The notes: generated from the sequence alone by a model not told the origin. Positions 10,674 through 23,685 are shown, numbered from the stretch's first letter. The stretch: DNA of 64,000 nucleotides from Semisulcospira habei (GCA_036245525.1 BTPG01000004.1:207466181-207530180), one strand, 5' to 3'. Program-made: numbers and translations.

Positions 10674-10916
10674 ATTTGCAGTTATTCATTTACTAGTTGT
10701 CCTATTGTTGTTATTTTGTGCTGTAAATATAACCTGTCATCGCTGCTTCACATTCAGGGGCTGCTGGTATGAACAATTTGCCTACAGTGTACCGTAATCC
10801 ATGTAAAATTGTGTTCGTCCAACTACAGAAGTAAAGCGTGTATATCTGGTTTATTCACTTGTATTTTCCACGAAAGTAACATGTTGTACGTTGGATGCAT
10901 TGCAATTCGTATTGAA

Positions 10917-11013
10917 GTGATCCCTTTGGCCGTTGGTGGTGCCGTTTGTCAGGGCGATATTCCTGCAGGAGTCATGTCAACAACAAAACAAAAAAACGCT
11001 ACCAGCAGCCAAA
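10917..11013. repeat. Decayed family B copy
   Basis: CCCTTTGGCCGTTGGTGG, then ATTCCTGCAGGAGTCATG, then GCTACCAGCAGCCAAAGG; boundaries degraded. Confidence 0.45.
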
Positions 11014-11362
11014 GGATTCATGAATTAGGTCCAATATATCAAGACATGTAAAACAAATTGTACGTGTGAAGTTACTTGTCCCATGTGGGATACATCGTAA
11101 TAATCATTTCATACTGCCAAACTAACCTGTGCACGTTTCTGTGTAAATTGTGTGTATATTTTTGTGTCTGTTGAAAGCTGAAATTATCAAAGCAATATTA
11201 TATCTCATTCTGAGTGACTTGAACAAGACCTGTGCCAGTATGCATGAAGGATGCCTAGTTTTTAATTCAGGTCTGCAGCCACAGTGCAGATATCCCACCT
11301 TGAATTAAATGAACTACTCAGGTTGCTAGAGTTGTTGCATCGACTGGATCAGCCATAATAAC

Positions 11363-11443
11363 TTAACCCTTTGGCTGTCGTTAGCAGTTTCTGGCACGAC
11401 GATTCCTACAGGAATCATCGTGACAAGAACCTCTACCGACAGT
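11363..11443. mobile_element. TTAA hairpin element, family B
   Basis: TTAA at 11363-11366, CCCTTTGGCTGTCGTTAGC, centre GATTCCTACAGGAATC, right arm to CTACCGACAG; right TTAA missing. A decayed family A half-hairpin follows directly (about 11456-11587). Confidence 0.65.
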
Positions 11444-12156
11444 AACAGTAACCATGGCAGTTCAAGGTTAGTGCCTGTTTATACCTTTTGAAAAAGCAAT
11501 GTCTCCCATTTGGGTGGTAAAAGTTGTTGAAGTTTATCTTGTTTAGGGGCCAAGCTATTCCGACACCACACTTGGAACTGTCATGGTCAAACTGTCTCTT
11601 AAACTGTGACGTAGACTTCAAACTATATGTACAAAAAAATTGATGATTTCATCCTCAGGATTTAGTAAGTCAAGCAAACTACAGCCGACCCATTTAATTA
11701 ATTTGATCAGCAAACTTGCCCAACTAAGCGTTCTTCTTGCATATTGATGGTATTTCTGCTAAGCTTGACTGGTGTTCTTGTGATCATACTGCACTTACAT
11801 GTGAACTTGTTCAAAGAAAATAAATAAGGAATGAACTATGAAATGCATCCATTTCAAGTGTATGTTCATGTGTGTGTTTGTGTGCTGGGTCATCTTTTAT
11901 GGATCTTCAATGAAATAAGAAAAGTGCCATTATCATAAGTGTATTATTATTGTTGATGGCTGACATGACCTGAAGACAGTGACTTTTAAAATGATATGGC
12001 TGTTCGCTCTGGAAGCGGAATCTGCTTTTTACAAATCCTGAAACGCCGAAATTCTGCTTTTTCGTGATCAATAAAAAGAACGTTCGTATGTTTGTGCTCT
12101 TGTAAACAGAACAAGTGGCTGCGTGCAGAAGGGGTTAATGTCCAGACATCAAAGAC

Positions 12157-12302
12157 TTAACCCATTCAGCCCCAACGCACTACAGCAGGAGCTAATCTGG
12201 CACTACCCTTGAATTATCGTGGTTGATGCATCTCCTGCAACTGGTGCACAGTCGTTTGGCGACACCTCCAAAATTTGAGAAATGTGTGGTTAAATGGGTT
12301 AA
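12157..12302. mobile_element. TTAA element, family A, left inner arm lost
   Basis: TTAA at 12157-12160 and 12299-12302. The outer left end CCCATTCAGCCCCAACGCAC joins directly to the inner right arm (GCTAATCTGGCACTACCC), as expected from deletion across a hairpin. Confidence 0.65.
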
Positions 12303-12799
12303 TTAGGACATACTTGCGCTGCTTGCTAACAGAAAACTAATGCGCTTCCGTCATCTGAAAGGTGAGTCGCAAAATACAGTAAAAGCTGTTTTGTGCGACC
12401 ACCTTTTTTTGCAAGATAAAAGAGGTCTTAAAACACAGGACTTGAAGGGGAAAAGATGACACCTGCCTATTTCAAGCCATCATTTAAGAGGTTATAGTCA
12501 CAGCAAAGGAAAAAAGGTCTGCAGTAGAAACGCAAAATGACTGTGCGCTTGTATTATTGGTTTATTATCACCACAGATAAACGTCAACACGCCTCTGTAG
12601 CTCTGCTGTGGAAGGTTGAAAGGTAACAATCGAGCCAGTGCACAAAAGTCCATCCGGGGGCCCACGTTGGCCGCTGCTGGTCAGTGCACGGCTGTGCGTG
12701 GGTCGACAGTGGTGGATGTCAGCCCCAGTGCCCTTCTGGGTAGATGCCGTGAACCCCACAGATCACAAAAATGAAGGTAGGGGACGCAATGCTGTGTTC

Positions 12800-13189
12800 T
12801 TAACTCTTTCACTGCCCGAGAAAAAATGAACAACACAACCCAACTGCAAGAGGTATAGATCCTCATGAGCCCCCGCAGTTGCGGGGGCTCATGAGGATCT
12901 ATGCCTCTTGCTGAAACCACTTTGTCTTCGTGTTCCTGGGGCGGCTGTTGACTTTGAAGTTTGGCTTTCAACGAGTTCCAAAATACATGCTGCGTCAGCT
13001 GGCGGTCAAGGCTGCGTTTCTGCAATCTTTACTTCAAGGCCAACATCAACATCAAAAATAGATGTCCTAGGAGCAGAGAATACAATCGGTGTCAGCAAGA
13101 GGCACAGCAACTGCGGGGTCTCACGCGGATCTGTACCTCTTGCCGCTGTTGGGTCATGTTCACATTTTCTCAGCACTGAAACGGGTTAA
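12800..13189. mobile_element. TTAA element, family C, long copy
   Basis: Left TTAA 12800-12803, right TTAA 13186-13189 preceded by TCAGCACTGAAACGGG. It contains a near-perfect core hairpin at 12847-12910 (CAAGAGGTATAGATCCTCAT arms, CCCCCGCAG/CTGCGGGGG-type centre) and a second partial core at about 13097-13148. Confidence 0.62.
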
Positions 13190-13702
13190 ACCTGGAGTTT
13201 GTCACAGGCAGTATAGCTTGACCATTACATAAATACACACGTTGATGTAGGAAAAGTGTGGCCGGACCCTCTGAAGCAGTGTAGTTACATGTAGCATATA
13301 TACAGCATGTCCAACTTGTGCTGGACCTGAAATATTTGACAGGACCTACTCCAGGCAGTACAGGGTTCATATAGTCAGCAATACCTCATGCACAAATGTC
13401 CTTAGTAAGTCTTACAATAACGCTGGACAAAAAGGCTAACTTGAATTATGAAATTTGAATGTCGTAAAATTAAAGAGTTTTCTGCTCTTCTTCTCCTTTG
13501 TACGGAGAAGAGTTCCTTTTGTTACACTCAAAAGGCAGTGGAAAACCTCAGGTGTGTGTGCCTACTCACATCAATCATTTGTGAAATGAAGGGCAGACAA
13601 GTCTTAGCTGATGCAAGACAGCATTGAAACATACAATAATAACAATGCATTGCATCAGCAAATTTAAGTTAAAAAAAGCCTGCCGCTATGGAGCAGATCA
13701 CT

Positions 13703-13797
13703 TTAACCCTTTGCGTGTCGGTAGCGGTTTTTGTCGCAATGATTCCGTCACGTCAGGAATCATTGCGACAAAAACCGCTACTGACACAGGGGGTTAA
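13703..13797. mobile_element. TTAA hairpin element, family B, near-perfect
   Basis: TTAA at 13703-13706 and 13794-13797; CCCTTTGCGTGTCGGTAGC on the left, complementary arm on the right, GATTCC hairpin tip with a small CGTCACG insertion. Confidence 0.8.
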
Positions 13798-13976
13798 AAG
13801 CAGAGCTTCTTTACGGAGCCACAGTTTCATGGGTAAAATAGTAACATGACCACGGTCTTCACTCGCCCACTAAACTTCACAAACATTCATAGACCACGCA
13901 GTCCAACAAATCTAGCCTGGTCTATGAGACAACGATCAAGTATACCATTTAGGTGCACTGTGCCCGTCACCATTGG

Positions 13977-14038
13977 AGTGCTGGTCTGTGATGTTGGACC
14001 TTGTGGCTCCATGCTGCAAAGTCCAAAATCACAGACCT
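13977..14038. repeat. Foldback repeat, family D
   Basis: Arms AGTGCTGGTCTGTGATGTTG and AAAGTCCAAAATCACAGACC, loop GGCTCCATGCTGC. Confidence 0.65.
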
Positions 14039-14229
14039 AAAGAAACTGAACATCCCAAAGCGAGCCAAACATGTGAATTTTACCAGGGAAAAACTGACCT
14101 CTAAATGACCCAAACTCGCCTTTTTCTGAGGGACAAAACTCCTCACAGAGATTGTCCGAATTATTTAGTTGCTGCAGCGGCTCTTGTTTACATGTGTCGG
14201 GAAAGGGGGAGGGGGGGTTTGATTTCATT

Positions 14230-14417
14230 TTAACCCATTCAACCCTGAGGCACTAAGCAGGAGATGGATCGATCATAATTCAAGGGTAGTGCCAGGTTAG
14301 CTAACCTGGCACTACCCTTGAATTATCAAGGTCGATCCATCTCCTGCAACTTGTACACAGTGATTAGGTGACACCTCCAGAATTTGGGAAATGTGGCCTT
14401 GGGGCTAAATGGGTTAA
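14230..14417. mobile_element. TTAA hairpin element, family A
   Basis: TTAA at 14230-14233 and 14414-14417. The core 14277-14324 is a perfect palindrome of 24-bp arms with no loop, centre GGTTAGCTAACC. Confidence 0.8.
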
Positions 14418-14732
14418 AATTCAGTTTTCCTAGTTAAAATTGGTAGTATATTGGCCACACTTTAGTACGATTCGACTATGGTCAATACAATAACTGTACA
14501 CTATGAAATACATTAGAATTGCACACAACACAAATTATTTTTACATAATACATTCAGAAAATGTACGCACGATCTGGCATATGATTGACACACAAATCAA
14601 ATAAGACAGTAACAGTGACATGCGTAAAAGTCTTCAGTCCTGAAGACTGATTCAGCTTTTTCAAAGTCCCAGACAGCTGAATTTCAGCTTTTTGGTTCAG
14701 CCAGAACAGTCCCACAGCCAGCTTGTTCCATC

Positions 14733-14801
14733 TGCAAGAGACATACATTCTCATGAGCCCCTGCATCAGCAGAAGCTGATGCGAATGTATGTCTCTTGCT
14801 G
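14733..14801. repeat. Family C hairpin core
   Basis: GCAAGAGACATACATTCTCA on the left and its imperfect complement ending TATGTCTCTTGC; loop about AGCAGAAGCT. Confidence 0.6.
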
Positions 14802-15401
14802 GCCATGAATCATGGGCCAAAGTTAGTCTGTGGACCGTTTTCAGTTGTTTCAAGTTTTCGCACTGTCACCCATGCAGTGAGCACCAAAAGCAAACATCAA
14901 AACAGGAAAGAAATTATAATGTGACAATTTAATGTTGATCAACTTGATGTGGTCCAGTAACTCAGCGTGTGAAGGTCTGTGATATTGAACCTTATGGCTT
15001 GAAGCCAAAAGCAAAGAACAACACATGCATGAATAAACCTAAACGTGCGCTGCTCTGTGAATTGAGGAACACAAGATACAAAATCAATGACTTGCACACA
15101 TAAACAGGCAGATCGATGCATACATATGACACGAATATATACTTCAATGCAAACAAATAAGACTGCAATGCCTGTTGAAGTTTTAAATACTGCCAGAACA
15201 GTTTTGAAATATCACTGGTACTTTCACAACATATACCTTGGACGGATGAACAACAGTTAAGATATTCCGTAACATTATCACAGATTACATAAAACATGAA
15301 ATTTTTTCCGTGATCACAACACAACTCCCCACATAACAATTAATGCAGTCAACCACCACCATAAAATAAAAAAAAGAATAATTTAACTTGCTATTCTGTA
15401 A

Positions 15402-15845
15402 CAAAAAGTTAAGACATGTTTGAACAATATGCTAGTGATCAACCCTTTCTTACACAGAGCAGGGGTCAGTTGCATGAGTGAGCTTAGTCCTGCGCCAGCC
15501 ACTAAGCAAGGTGCTCCGCTATATTTTTGTACAAAAGTTGATGGCATGTTGGACAATATGCTATAGTGACCAACCCTTTCTTGCAAGAAGCAGGGGCCAC
15601 TTGCATAAGTGAGCTTAGTCCTGCGCCAGCCACTAAGCAAGGTGCTCCGCTATATTTTGTACAAATGTTAATGGCATGTTGGACAATATGCTATAGTGAC
15701 CAACCCTTTCTTGCAAGAAGCAGGGGCCACTTGCATGACTGAGTGAGCTTACTCACAAACCAGATACGTGAGGCTAGCGATGGCAGAATTGTGAGCTTAG
15801 TCCTGCAGCAGCCACTAAGCAAGGCTCACTCGTGCAACTGGCTTT
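15402..15845. repeat. Tandem array carrying family G palindrome halves
   Basis: Three direct copies of a unit of about 130 bp (starts about 15402, 15533, 15661) with AACAATATGCTA, CCAACCCTTTCTTGCA and AGCTTAGTCCTGCGCCAGCC. The last copy is rearranged and ends near GCTCACTCGTGCAACTGG. Copies 2 and 3 are nearly identical, so the duplication is recent. Confidence 0.75.
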
Positions 15846-16648
15846 AGGTCCCTCTCATTACAAAATGAAACATGGCAACTATGGTGAAACAGGGACAAAC
15901 ATTACTGTTCACAAACGAAAAATTCGTTTTCACTTGGGAATAATTATCACGTTTTATTTGCTCTATCCAACCATGTAATATTTGTGACGCTGAATCCACC
16001 AAATCCCACACACTTCCTCGACAATTTTTTTAAAAGACTACACTCCTTCACGGTGAGCACAGGCCAAATAAAGTGAACTGCTAGGGATTTTAGAACCAAG
16101 TAATTTTATTAGCAGTTTGACAAGTGTCACTGAACAAAAACTATGTAGAAGCAACCATTTGTGTTCGTTGTTTTACTTCTGTACCACAGATCAACCTGAT
16201 ACTCGTGCCAAAGACAAAAAATGTACAATGTATATCAAAAAGCGCCATAGAAAATATAAACAATTATCAAATAATCAAAGAATGATCAAATCCGTACCTA
16301 TGTTTCGTCTTTAGAAACAGAAACCAATACCAACACATGCACCCTCAGGACACGCATTTTTCTCCCACACCCCTTTCATCCCTTTCACTGCCCCGCCCCC
16401 CCCCCCCCACCCCCCTCCACCCCCAAAAAAAATCATGAACACGATCCAACTGCAAGAGGCATAGATCCTTATGTGCCTCTCGCTGACACCATTTCACATC
16501 CATGTTGCTCGGACAGCTGGCAACAAAGAAGTCAGGAACAGTTTGCAACCAGTAGCACTGAAAAGGTTAACCCCAGCCCTGATTTTTCTTTTCACCGCAG
16601 TACCAAATGGGTTAACTGGATCAACCATGATAAATCACTGTTAGTGCC

Positions 16649-16856
16649 TTAACCCACTCAGCCCCAACGCACTACAGCTGGAGGTGGATGGACCAGGATA
16701 ATTCAAGAGTTGTGCCAGATTAGCTTGGTGCTTTCAGGCACCAAGCTGATCTGGCACAACTCTTGAATTATCCTGGTAGATCCATCTCCTGCATTTGGTA
16801 CATAGTCGTCAGGTGACACCTCCATCGTACGGCCTTTGAGAGGCTTAATGGGTTAA
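16649..16856. mobile_element. TTAA hairpin element, family A, complete
   Basis: TTAA at 16649-16652 and 16853-16856. Outer ends CCCACTCAGCCCCAACGCAC and GAGGCTTAATGGG. The core (about 16697-16778) has long arms containing CAAGAGTTGTGCCAGATTAG and its complement; the shift from GGGTAGTG to GAGTTGTG is present on both arms. Confidence 0.8.
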
Positions 16857-17129
16857 TTATCTTGGTGCAAAAAATTGATTGATGCCAAGAGCTGGAGGAT
16901 ACTGTTTAGCCTGTTGACTCCATAACTAGATGACTTCATTCCATACAAGGCAAGCCATTTAGTTCCACGAGTCAAAGTTAGATAGGCTTTCATGGTCCAA
17001 ACGCACCAATCTAATCAAACATTACACTTCAGCTATCAAGATTCGGTGCCACATCACCACAGGCACACACTGCCCTTCAGTTCCGACTAAAAGTTTTCTG
17101 CAGTCTGGCACTAGAAGTTCCAGGCCTAT

Positions 17130-18012
17130 CCCCTAATCCAGCTGAGTTGGTATACCTCGCCCAGAGGTGACATGCACCAGCGGCACCATTGTTGCTATTT
17201 TTGCACCTGACCGGTCGCTCGAGGCGGTCCTGTGCACCAGATTGGTTTAGAGCGTGTGTTCTCTGCACTTGAAATGAGCAATCTCAGAGAAAGAATCACA
17301 TGACGTTTGATTGCTGCAAAATAAGATGAACTAAAGAATAAACCCTTTCCCATATGCAATCTGGCAATAATGCTTATGCTAGCACCACAAAACATTACTA
17401 CATGATTTGGCAGATTTGAAAAATAGCCTTTTCCTCAATGGTGGTGATTTCACGATATCTGCATCACTTGCGGCAGAAAGCACCGTCATACCCGTAGTAC
17501 AAGAGACGAGTGCACTACAATGGACTTGATTCAGGAATATGCAAGTTCTGACGAGAATAAACTATCCCTGGAGATCTATCTTTTTCCAGTAGGGACATAA
17601 GCCCTCGAACATTTTATATTCAAGGGGGGTAACGCTAAAACCGGAAACAAACCGTTTTTTGATTGCAATCACAATCTTCCGCGGGAACGTAAAAGACCAC
17701 ACTGCAAGTGCAGATTCCTACCTGTGCATGCAGTTCTGGTGCACAAGACCAGTCTGAGCGACCGGAAAGATGTGAAATTCAGTTGCCACATTCCTTCTGC
17801 ATATGAAGATAAGTAGCAAATAATGTCTCTGTTTGTTTGTCTATTTTGACAAAGGGTATTTACCCGAAATATTAATAAATTGTGTTGTACCGTTTTTTCT
17901 AAGCGTGTTTCTTTCTCCGTTGGGTACTTCTTTGTGAAATTCACAGTAATGGTGCCACTGGTGCGTTTAACCTAGGTACAGGGCGAGGTATACCAATTCA
18001 GCCCTAATCCAG
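17130..18012. mobile_element. Long inverted-repeat element of unknown class
   Basis: Subterminal inverted repeats: CTGAGTTGGTATACCTCGCC (17142 on) against GGGCGAGGTATACCAATTCAG (17981-18001), continuing inward with GCACCAGCGGCACCATT and CGACCGGTC-type blocks on both sides (17203-17245 against 17731-17767). The inside holds the TACCCGAAATATTAATAAAT repeat (17850-17920) also seen at 21300-21480 and 58020. No coding capacity seen. It ends about 115 bp beyond the ATAT1 stop, so it may form part of the 3' UTR or downstream flank. Confidence 0.55.
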
Positions 18013-18125
18013 ATCTTCAGATACATGTCGGAAACTGGAACCTGAACACCCCATTCCATCAGCCACCTCAAGCGTCCCTCTTCTCCTATCGTCTCTCCCA
18101 CTCCCTCCCTACATATAAAATGTTA

Positions 18126-18318
18126 TCACCATAATCGACTATGGCCATAGTTGCGAGCACTCAGCTGGTTCTGGTTCCGCAACACCCCCGTGACTGTCCA
18201 GGAGTTGTCGCCATTAGCGTACATGACTGGCTGTGTGTAGTAGCCGTGACCGTAGGCCAAGCGAGCGCTATTCAGGGTGCCGGTTAGCACCTGTTTCTTG
18301 TCACCAATCGCTGGCAGT
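18126..18318 (-). CDS. ATAT1: ATAT1 last coding exon
   Basis: Acceptor ttccctcacag before 18318; the first base completes a codon left by exon 8. It encodes [14 protein letters not shown], then [15 protein letters not shown] and ends HSRLW, stop at 18126-18128. SWTV followed by a basic tail ending in W matches the ATAT1 C-terminus known from vertebrates. Confidence 0.88.
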
Positions 18319-20433
18319 CTGTGAGGGAATAAAAAGCACAAATTTGACTGATATTGAGAAAAGTACCCACAAACAAAACATGGCTGGTATGACGTAGTTA
18401 GTACTAAGCTCAAAATTCCCTCTGAAAACGACATAATAGTTCAAGAGAGAGCTCAACCACAATAGTTCAAGGGTGGGGCCAGAACAGTTTGGCACCGCAA
18501 GGTGCCGAGCTGTTCTGGCCCCACCCTTGAACTATTCATGGGAATTTTGAGCTTCGGCCTCAATGTGGCAGCTTCTTTACAGTTTTCAGGAGGTATGACT
18601 ACTGACTCTGTAACAAAACAAGATGGGATGAACCTTAACCCACAAAGTCCCTTCTATAGGAGAGCTGTCTTCGCCGTCAAGGGTATCATCTACCTTTTGT
18701 CTGTGACTTGATTCTGATGTTGAAATATCTCCTTTTGAAAAAGCCTCGCAGACCTGCCAATGCGCCATAGTGAACTCTATAAGGGGTGCATGCAGTGTAT
18801 ACACGTCATTGGTTTGTCAAACGTCATTTGTCATGACCTATTTTTTTGGTTGTTTGTTTTTATGTAATTTTATATTTAACGGGATATGAGTTTTGCTTTT
18901 GCTTCAAGACTTGGGAAAATGGTGACAAAACTAGAATTTCATGGTACAATTTCAGTCTTGCTATAATTTGTGTGAAAGCTGGTTGACTTTACCTAGCTAC
19001 ATGCTATACAAAGTACACCTGCATGCTCTTCTGAAAGCGTGTGTATATGTGTGTGTATGCGTGCGCGTGTGCGCCGATGTGTGCATGTACACGCTCCAAA
19101 CATCCTCAAGAGGCATAGATGTTCATGCGCCCTCTGGGCACATAAGGATCTATGCCTCTTGGAGATGCATGCATATGTGAGAGAGAGAGAGAGAGCAAGC
19201 AAGCGAGAGAGAGAATTTTGACATATTTAGAGTATGTCTGCGTGGTGACAGAGTTGCTTCTTTTACATCACCGCCACTGTCCAACTTTCTCCAGATGCCA
19301 AGGTTTTTTACTGTTTTAATTTTTTTTGTGTGAAAAGGATTGATTTTTACTGAACAGAGAGAGAGCGCGCAGCGCACGCTAGAGAGAATTACATCATAAA
19401 TTATTTAGTGTATTATGGCAATGTCTGCGTGGTGACGGAGTTGCCTCTTTTACATCACCGTCACTATCTGACTTTCTCTAGAAGTCAAGTTTTTTTTACT
19501 GTTATAATTAATTCTTTTCTGAAAATAATTAATTTTTACTAAAGAAGTTGAAAGGATACATCTTCTATACCATCTTTCAAGCCTCTCTCGAACTGCAAAG
19601 GGTTCCCACCATGTGGAAAATGTCCACAGTTGTCCCAATTCCTAAAAAGACCCGCCCTTCTGTACTTAACGATTTTCGGCCTGTTGCGTTGACATCTCTC
19701 GTGATGAAAACCTTTCATTGACAAATTAGTCAAATCTCACCTCAGTAGACTTTGTGGACTGGTGCCGCGATGTCTTTCTGTGCATCAATGCTTCCAAAAC
19801 AAGAGATATGTGCACTCAGGAAAAAAAACTCAAATGCAGTCAGACACCGTCATTTTTTATGAAATGGTGGAAAGGTGACCGAGTACAAATACCTCGGAAC
19901 CACCATTGATGACAAACTTAAATGGGACAGTCAGTGTGATGTTTTGCACAAGAAAGGCCAACAGCGCCTGTATCTTTTGAGGAAGCTGCGCAAGTTTAAT
20001 GTTGACAACTCTGTTTTAACTCTCTTTTATCAGTCTTTTATTCAAAGCGTACTCACCTTCTCAAGTGTCTGCTGGTTTGGGAACATGAGCCTAAAGATAA
20101 GACTAAGCTCCAGCGCATTATCAACATCAGTAGCAAAATAACTGGTGTTCAGCAGCCCTGCCTTTCTTCTTTGTATGAGAAGTAGGTGCTCAACAAAGCC
20201 TTCCATATTGTATCTGATGATACTCATATTTTATCCGAAGAATATGCCTTGTTGCCTTCCTCCAGGAGATACGGAACTGTGACGTGCAAAACAAATCGCA
20301 GACGTCTTTCTTTCGTGCCATCATCTATCCGACTCCTAAATGATGCCATGGTATAGACCTATAGTCATGCATCATTTGAAGGACGGTCAAGATGTCAGCC
20401 TCGGGTCTATGAATTTGCAATGTCATGTGATAC

Positions 20434-20470
<37 letters not shown>

Positions 20471-23400
20471 GTTTACGTGTGTGCGTGCGTGCATGTGTGT
20501 TGTGCGCATGGTATAAGGTAGTGTCGTTGCAGTTAGTTTTTAAGAACGTTTTCTTTCTAGGTGCATATTAACATTACAGATGGTTGTGATGTTATATACG
20601 TGCACATACTCACTGTAATTGGGCGGTGTGTTCTAGTCAGTCAGACGTATTTATTTATTTTGTTTTCACATTTGTTGTTTTTTTACAACTGTTTTACAAA
20701 AAATTCCGCTGCAAACAAATCTCCCATCTTGGGACAATAAAGGTATTCGTATTTGTAGGATACAAAGATGGCTAACAAACTCATCCAATGTCTTTATCCA
20801 AACTAGCTATATCCAAAATTTGAAGTAAATATGACAAAAATTATGGACTCTGGGTCAACCGACTTCCTATAAACGGCCGTTTATGTCGTAAATGAGACAT
20901 TCAATTACAATATACTCGGAGGCTCTCTTAGCCACACCTTTAAGAAAGTATTTCGTCAAGTTTCAAGCTTTCGGAGATTCTCTTGTTTACATACATATGC
21001 ACACACACACATACATACATACATATGCAAACACGGCGCTTCGCGCCAAATGTACATTCAGCAGTGAGATTAGCGTAACTAGACATAACGTAATTTTTAT
21101 CTTGTTACTTCAACTGTAAGAGGCTTAGGCCTGCCCACCTTTGACATCATGGACAAGCTATTAAATTCGCCCCACCGCGACCCGTCCTAAAAAGTCCATT
21201 CTAATAATAGAAGAAATCCAGACCAAAAAAGTGTGTAATAACTAATATGCAAAGAAGTACCCAACGGAAAAAGAAACACGCTTAGAAAAGACGGGTACAA
21301 CACAATTTATTAATATTTCGGTACAACACAATTTATTAATATTTCGGTACAACACAATTTATTAATAGTTTCCACATTCCTTCTGCCAATGAAGATAAGT
21401 AGCGGCTAATCTCTCTGTTTGTTTGTTTGTCTATTTCGACAAAGGGTATTTACCCGAAATATTAATAAATTGTGTTGTACCCGTCTTTTGTAATAATAGA
21501 AGGGACTTAATAATCACTGCCAATTAGAAGGTAAACAAAATATCGTGCTGAACTTCTGGCAGGCAATGATGAGTGTCATTGCACAGTTGCAAAGTTTCAT
21601 GCACATGCATGTACAAAACAATTATCCATAGACGTTTGAATTTAATTAACCCCCTCAATGTGCAGTGGTTTCAGCAAGAGGCATAGATCCTCATGAGCCC
21701 TGCGACTGCAGGGGCTCATGAGGATCTATGTCTCTTGCAGTTGGATCGTGTTCAGCTTTTCATTCAGCAGTGAATGGGTTAAACAAGAAGTCAAATGGCA
21801 CCTGTCTAGAACTGAGAGTCTAGAAGCATGCAATCAACAAAACCAACAGCCACCAATCATCAAAGAACGCAGAACCAAGAAGAAAAAAAACATTGCTCTT
21901 GATGCACAGCGCATCCACCAGACATTGCGGCCAGTTTTGCAATTTTAAAAAAAAAAAAAAAAAAAAAAACGCGGAATAAAACAGAAAGAAATTCGCTCTC
22001 AGCGCTGACTATAGACCTTATTGAGGCCTGTCTTTCCCAAGTATACTGGTAGTTAGAGTATGGGCGGTCCACATCTGAAGGGGTTTCAACGTCCGCCACA
22101 GGGGCTTGTGTTGAGTTACTCGAGTCGTCCGATAACAGACTGCAAATAATTAATCCATTCAGTGCTGAGAAAAGGTGAACACCGCCCAATTGCAAGAGGT
22201 ATAGATCCTCATGAGGATCTCTGCCTCTTGCTGACACCGCTTTGAATCCATGTTCCTGGGACATCTAGGGTTTTCTGGTCTTGAATTAATGAAGACTGTA
22301 GAAACACAGCCCGCATCAGCTGGTACTGAACAGGTTAAGTGAATGTATCATGTCTGTTTCACTGTTTATTTGGCTGGTTGCTTGGCTGGCCGTGGATTAG
22401 TTAGCTGGTTGGTTGGTTATTATTGGTTTGGCTGGTTGCTTGGCTGGCCGTGGATTAGTTAGCTGGTTGGTTGGTTATTATTGCTTATCCCCATGAGGGA
22501 TTAATAAAGTCTTATTGTATTGTATTGTATTGTATTGTATTGGTTGTTGTTTGTTTGTTTGCACTAGTTTCCTTCTTCTTCTATAACACAATAAGAATAC
22601 GGCCCGAATTCCCAAACTTGGAAGCTGCCCCCTGAAGACTACATTACAGTTCACACGATTGATCGACTGACAATGACCTTTCAAAGGTGATGTCTTTATA
22701 GCGTGGCCCCTGCGTCAAGCAAACATGACACCACCAGTGAACAGTCAAGTGTAGGCGTAAGCAGTTCTAACCTCTTCACTGCCAATGGATGCAAAATGTA
22801 TTCTGAACTCACGGTAAATTCTCACCATCCAACTAACATGGACACAAAGTGGTTTCAGCAAGAGGCACAGATCCTCATGAGCCCCCGCAAAAGCGGGGGC
22901 TCATGAGGATCTGTGCCTCTTGCATTTGGATCACGTTCACTTTTTTCTTCTCAGTGCAGAGGTTTGAAAAAACATACTCACCCCGTGACTGTGGTTGTCC
23001 CAGCCATGGTGGAGGAGGCGGTCGCAGGCTGTATGCCCACCCTGGGGTCAGCAGGGACCTTGAGGTGACCTCCACGACCTTGGTAGTCCTGGTGCATGTT
23101 GAAGGATGTGAGGTAGTCACGAGGGGGGCCCTCACGCGGCAGCAGGGGTGGACTTCTATCTGAAAGGGAAAGGTACATTGTACAATAATCACAGGAATCT
23201 CACCGCCATTAATGCTGTCAAGTCATAATCCAGGATATTCACAATAGATAAGGTTATAAGGCAGGGCAAGGTGGGTGGGGAAGGGAGAGTACAAGACCTG
23301 CTCAAGACCTATATGTTTTCTTATGAGTACAGTTAGATGCATTTTCAGTGTGTTAACAATCTTTAGCAGTAACTGCTCTTGCAATGGTGTGAACAATAAA

Positions 23401-23652
23401 CGGGTGTCTTTTCTAAGCGTGTTTCTCTCTCCGTTGGGTACTTCTTTGCATTTTACATGCTTGGCAGTCACCTTTTTAGTCTGGATTGATTATTTGTAAT
23501 GGTATGTGTGTGTTTGAGCTTTTGATATGTGTTACTTTAGTTTTTGTAACATTTATTGTAGCATTTTCTTTCTTGTACTTTTTGTTCTGTGATTTTGATC
23601 TTGTAAAGCGTTTAGAGCATCATTCATTTGGAGGTTAAGCTATATAAATGTA

Positions 23653-23685
<33 letters not shown>

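Noticed and set aside
22849..23163. Plus-strand open frame of 104 codons
   Set aside because: Antisense of ATAT1 exon 8 and of a family C hairpin; the minus-strand frame has splice sites and the family tail motifs.
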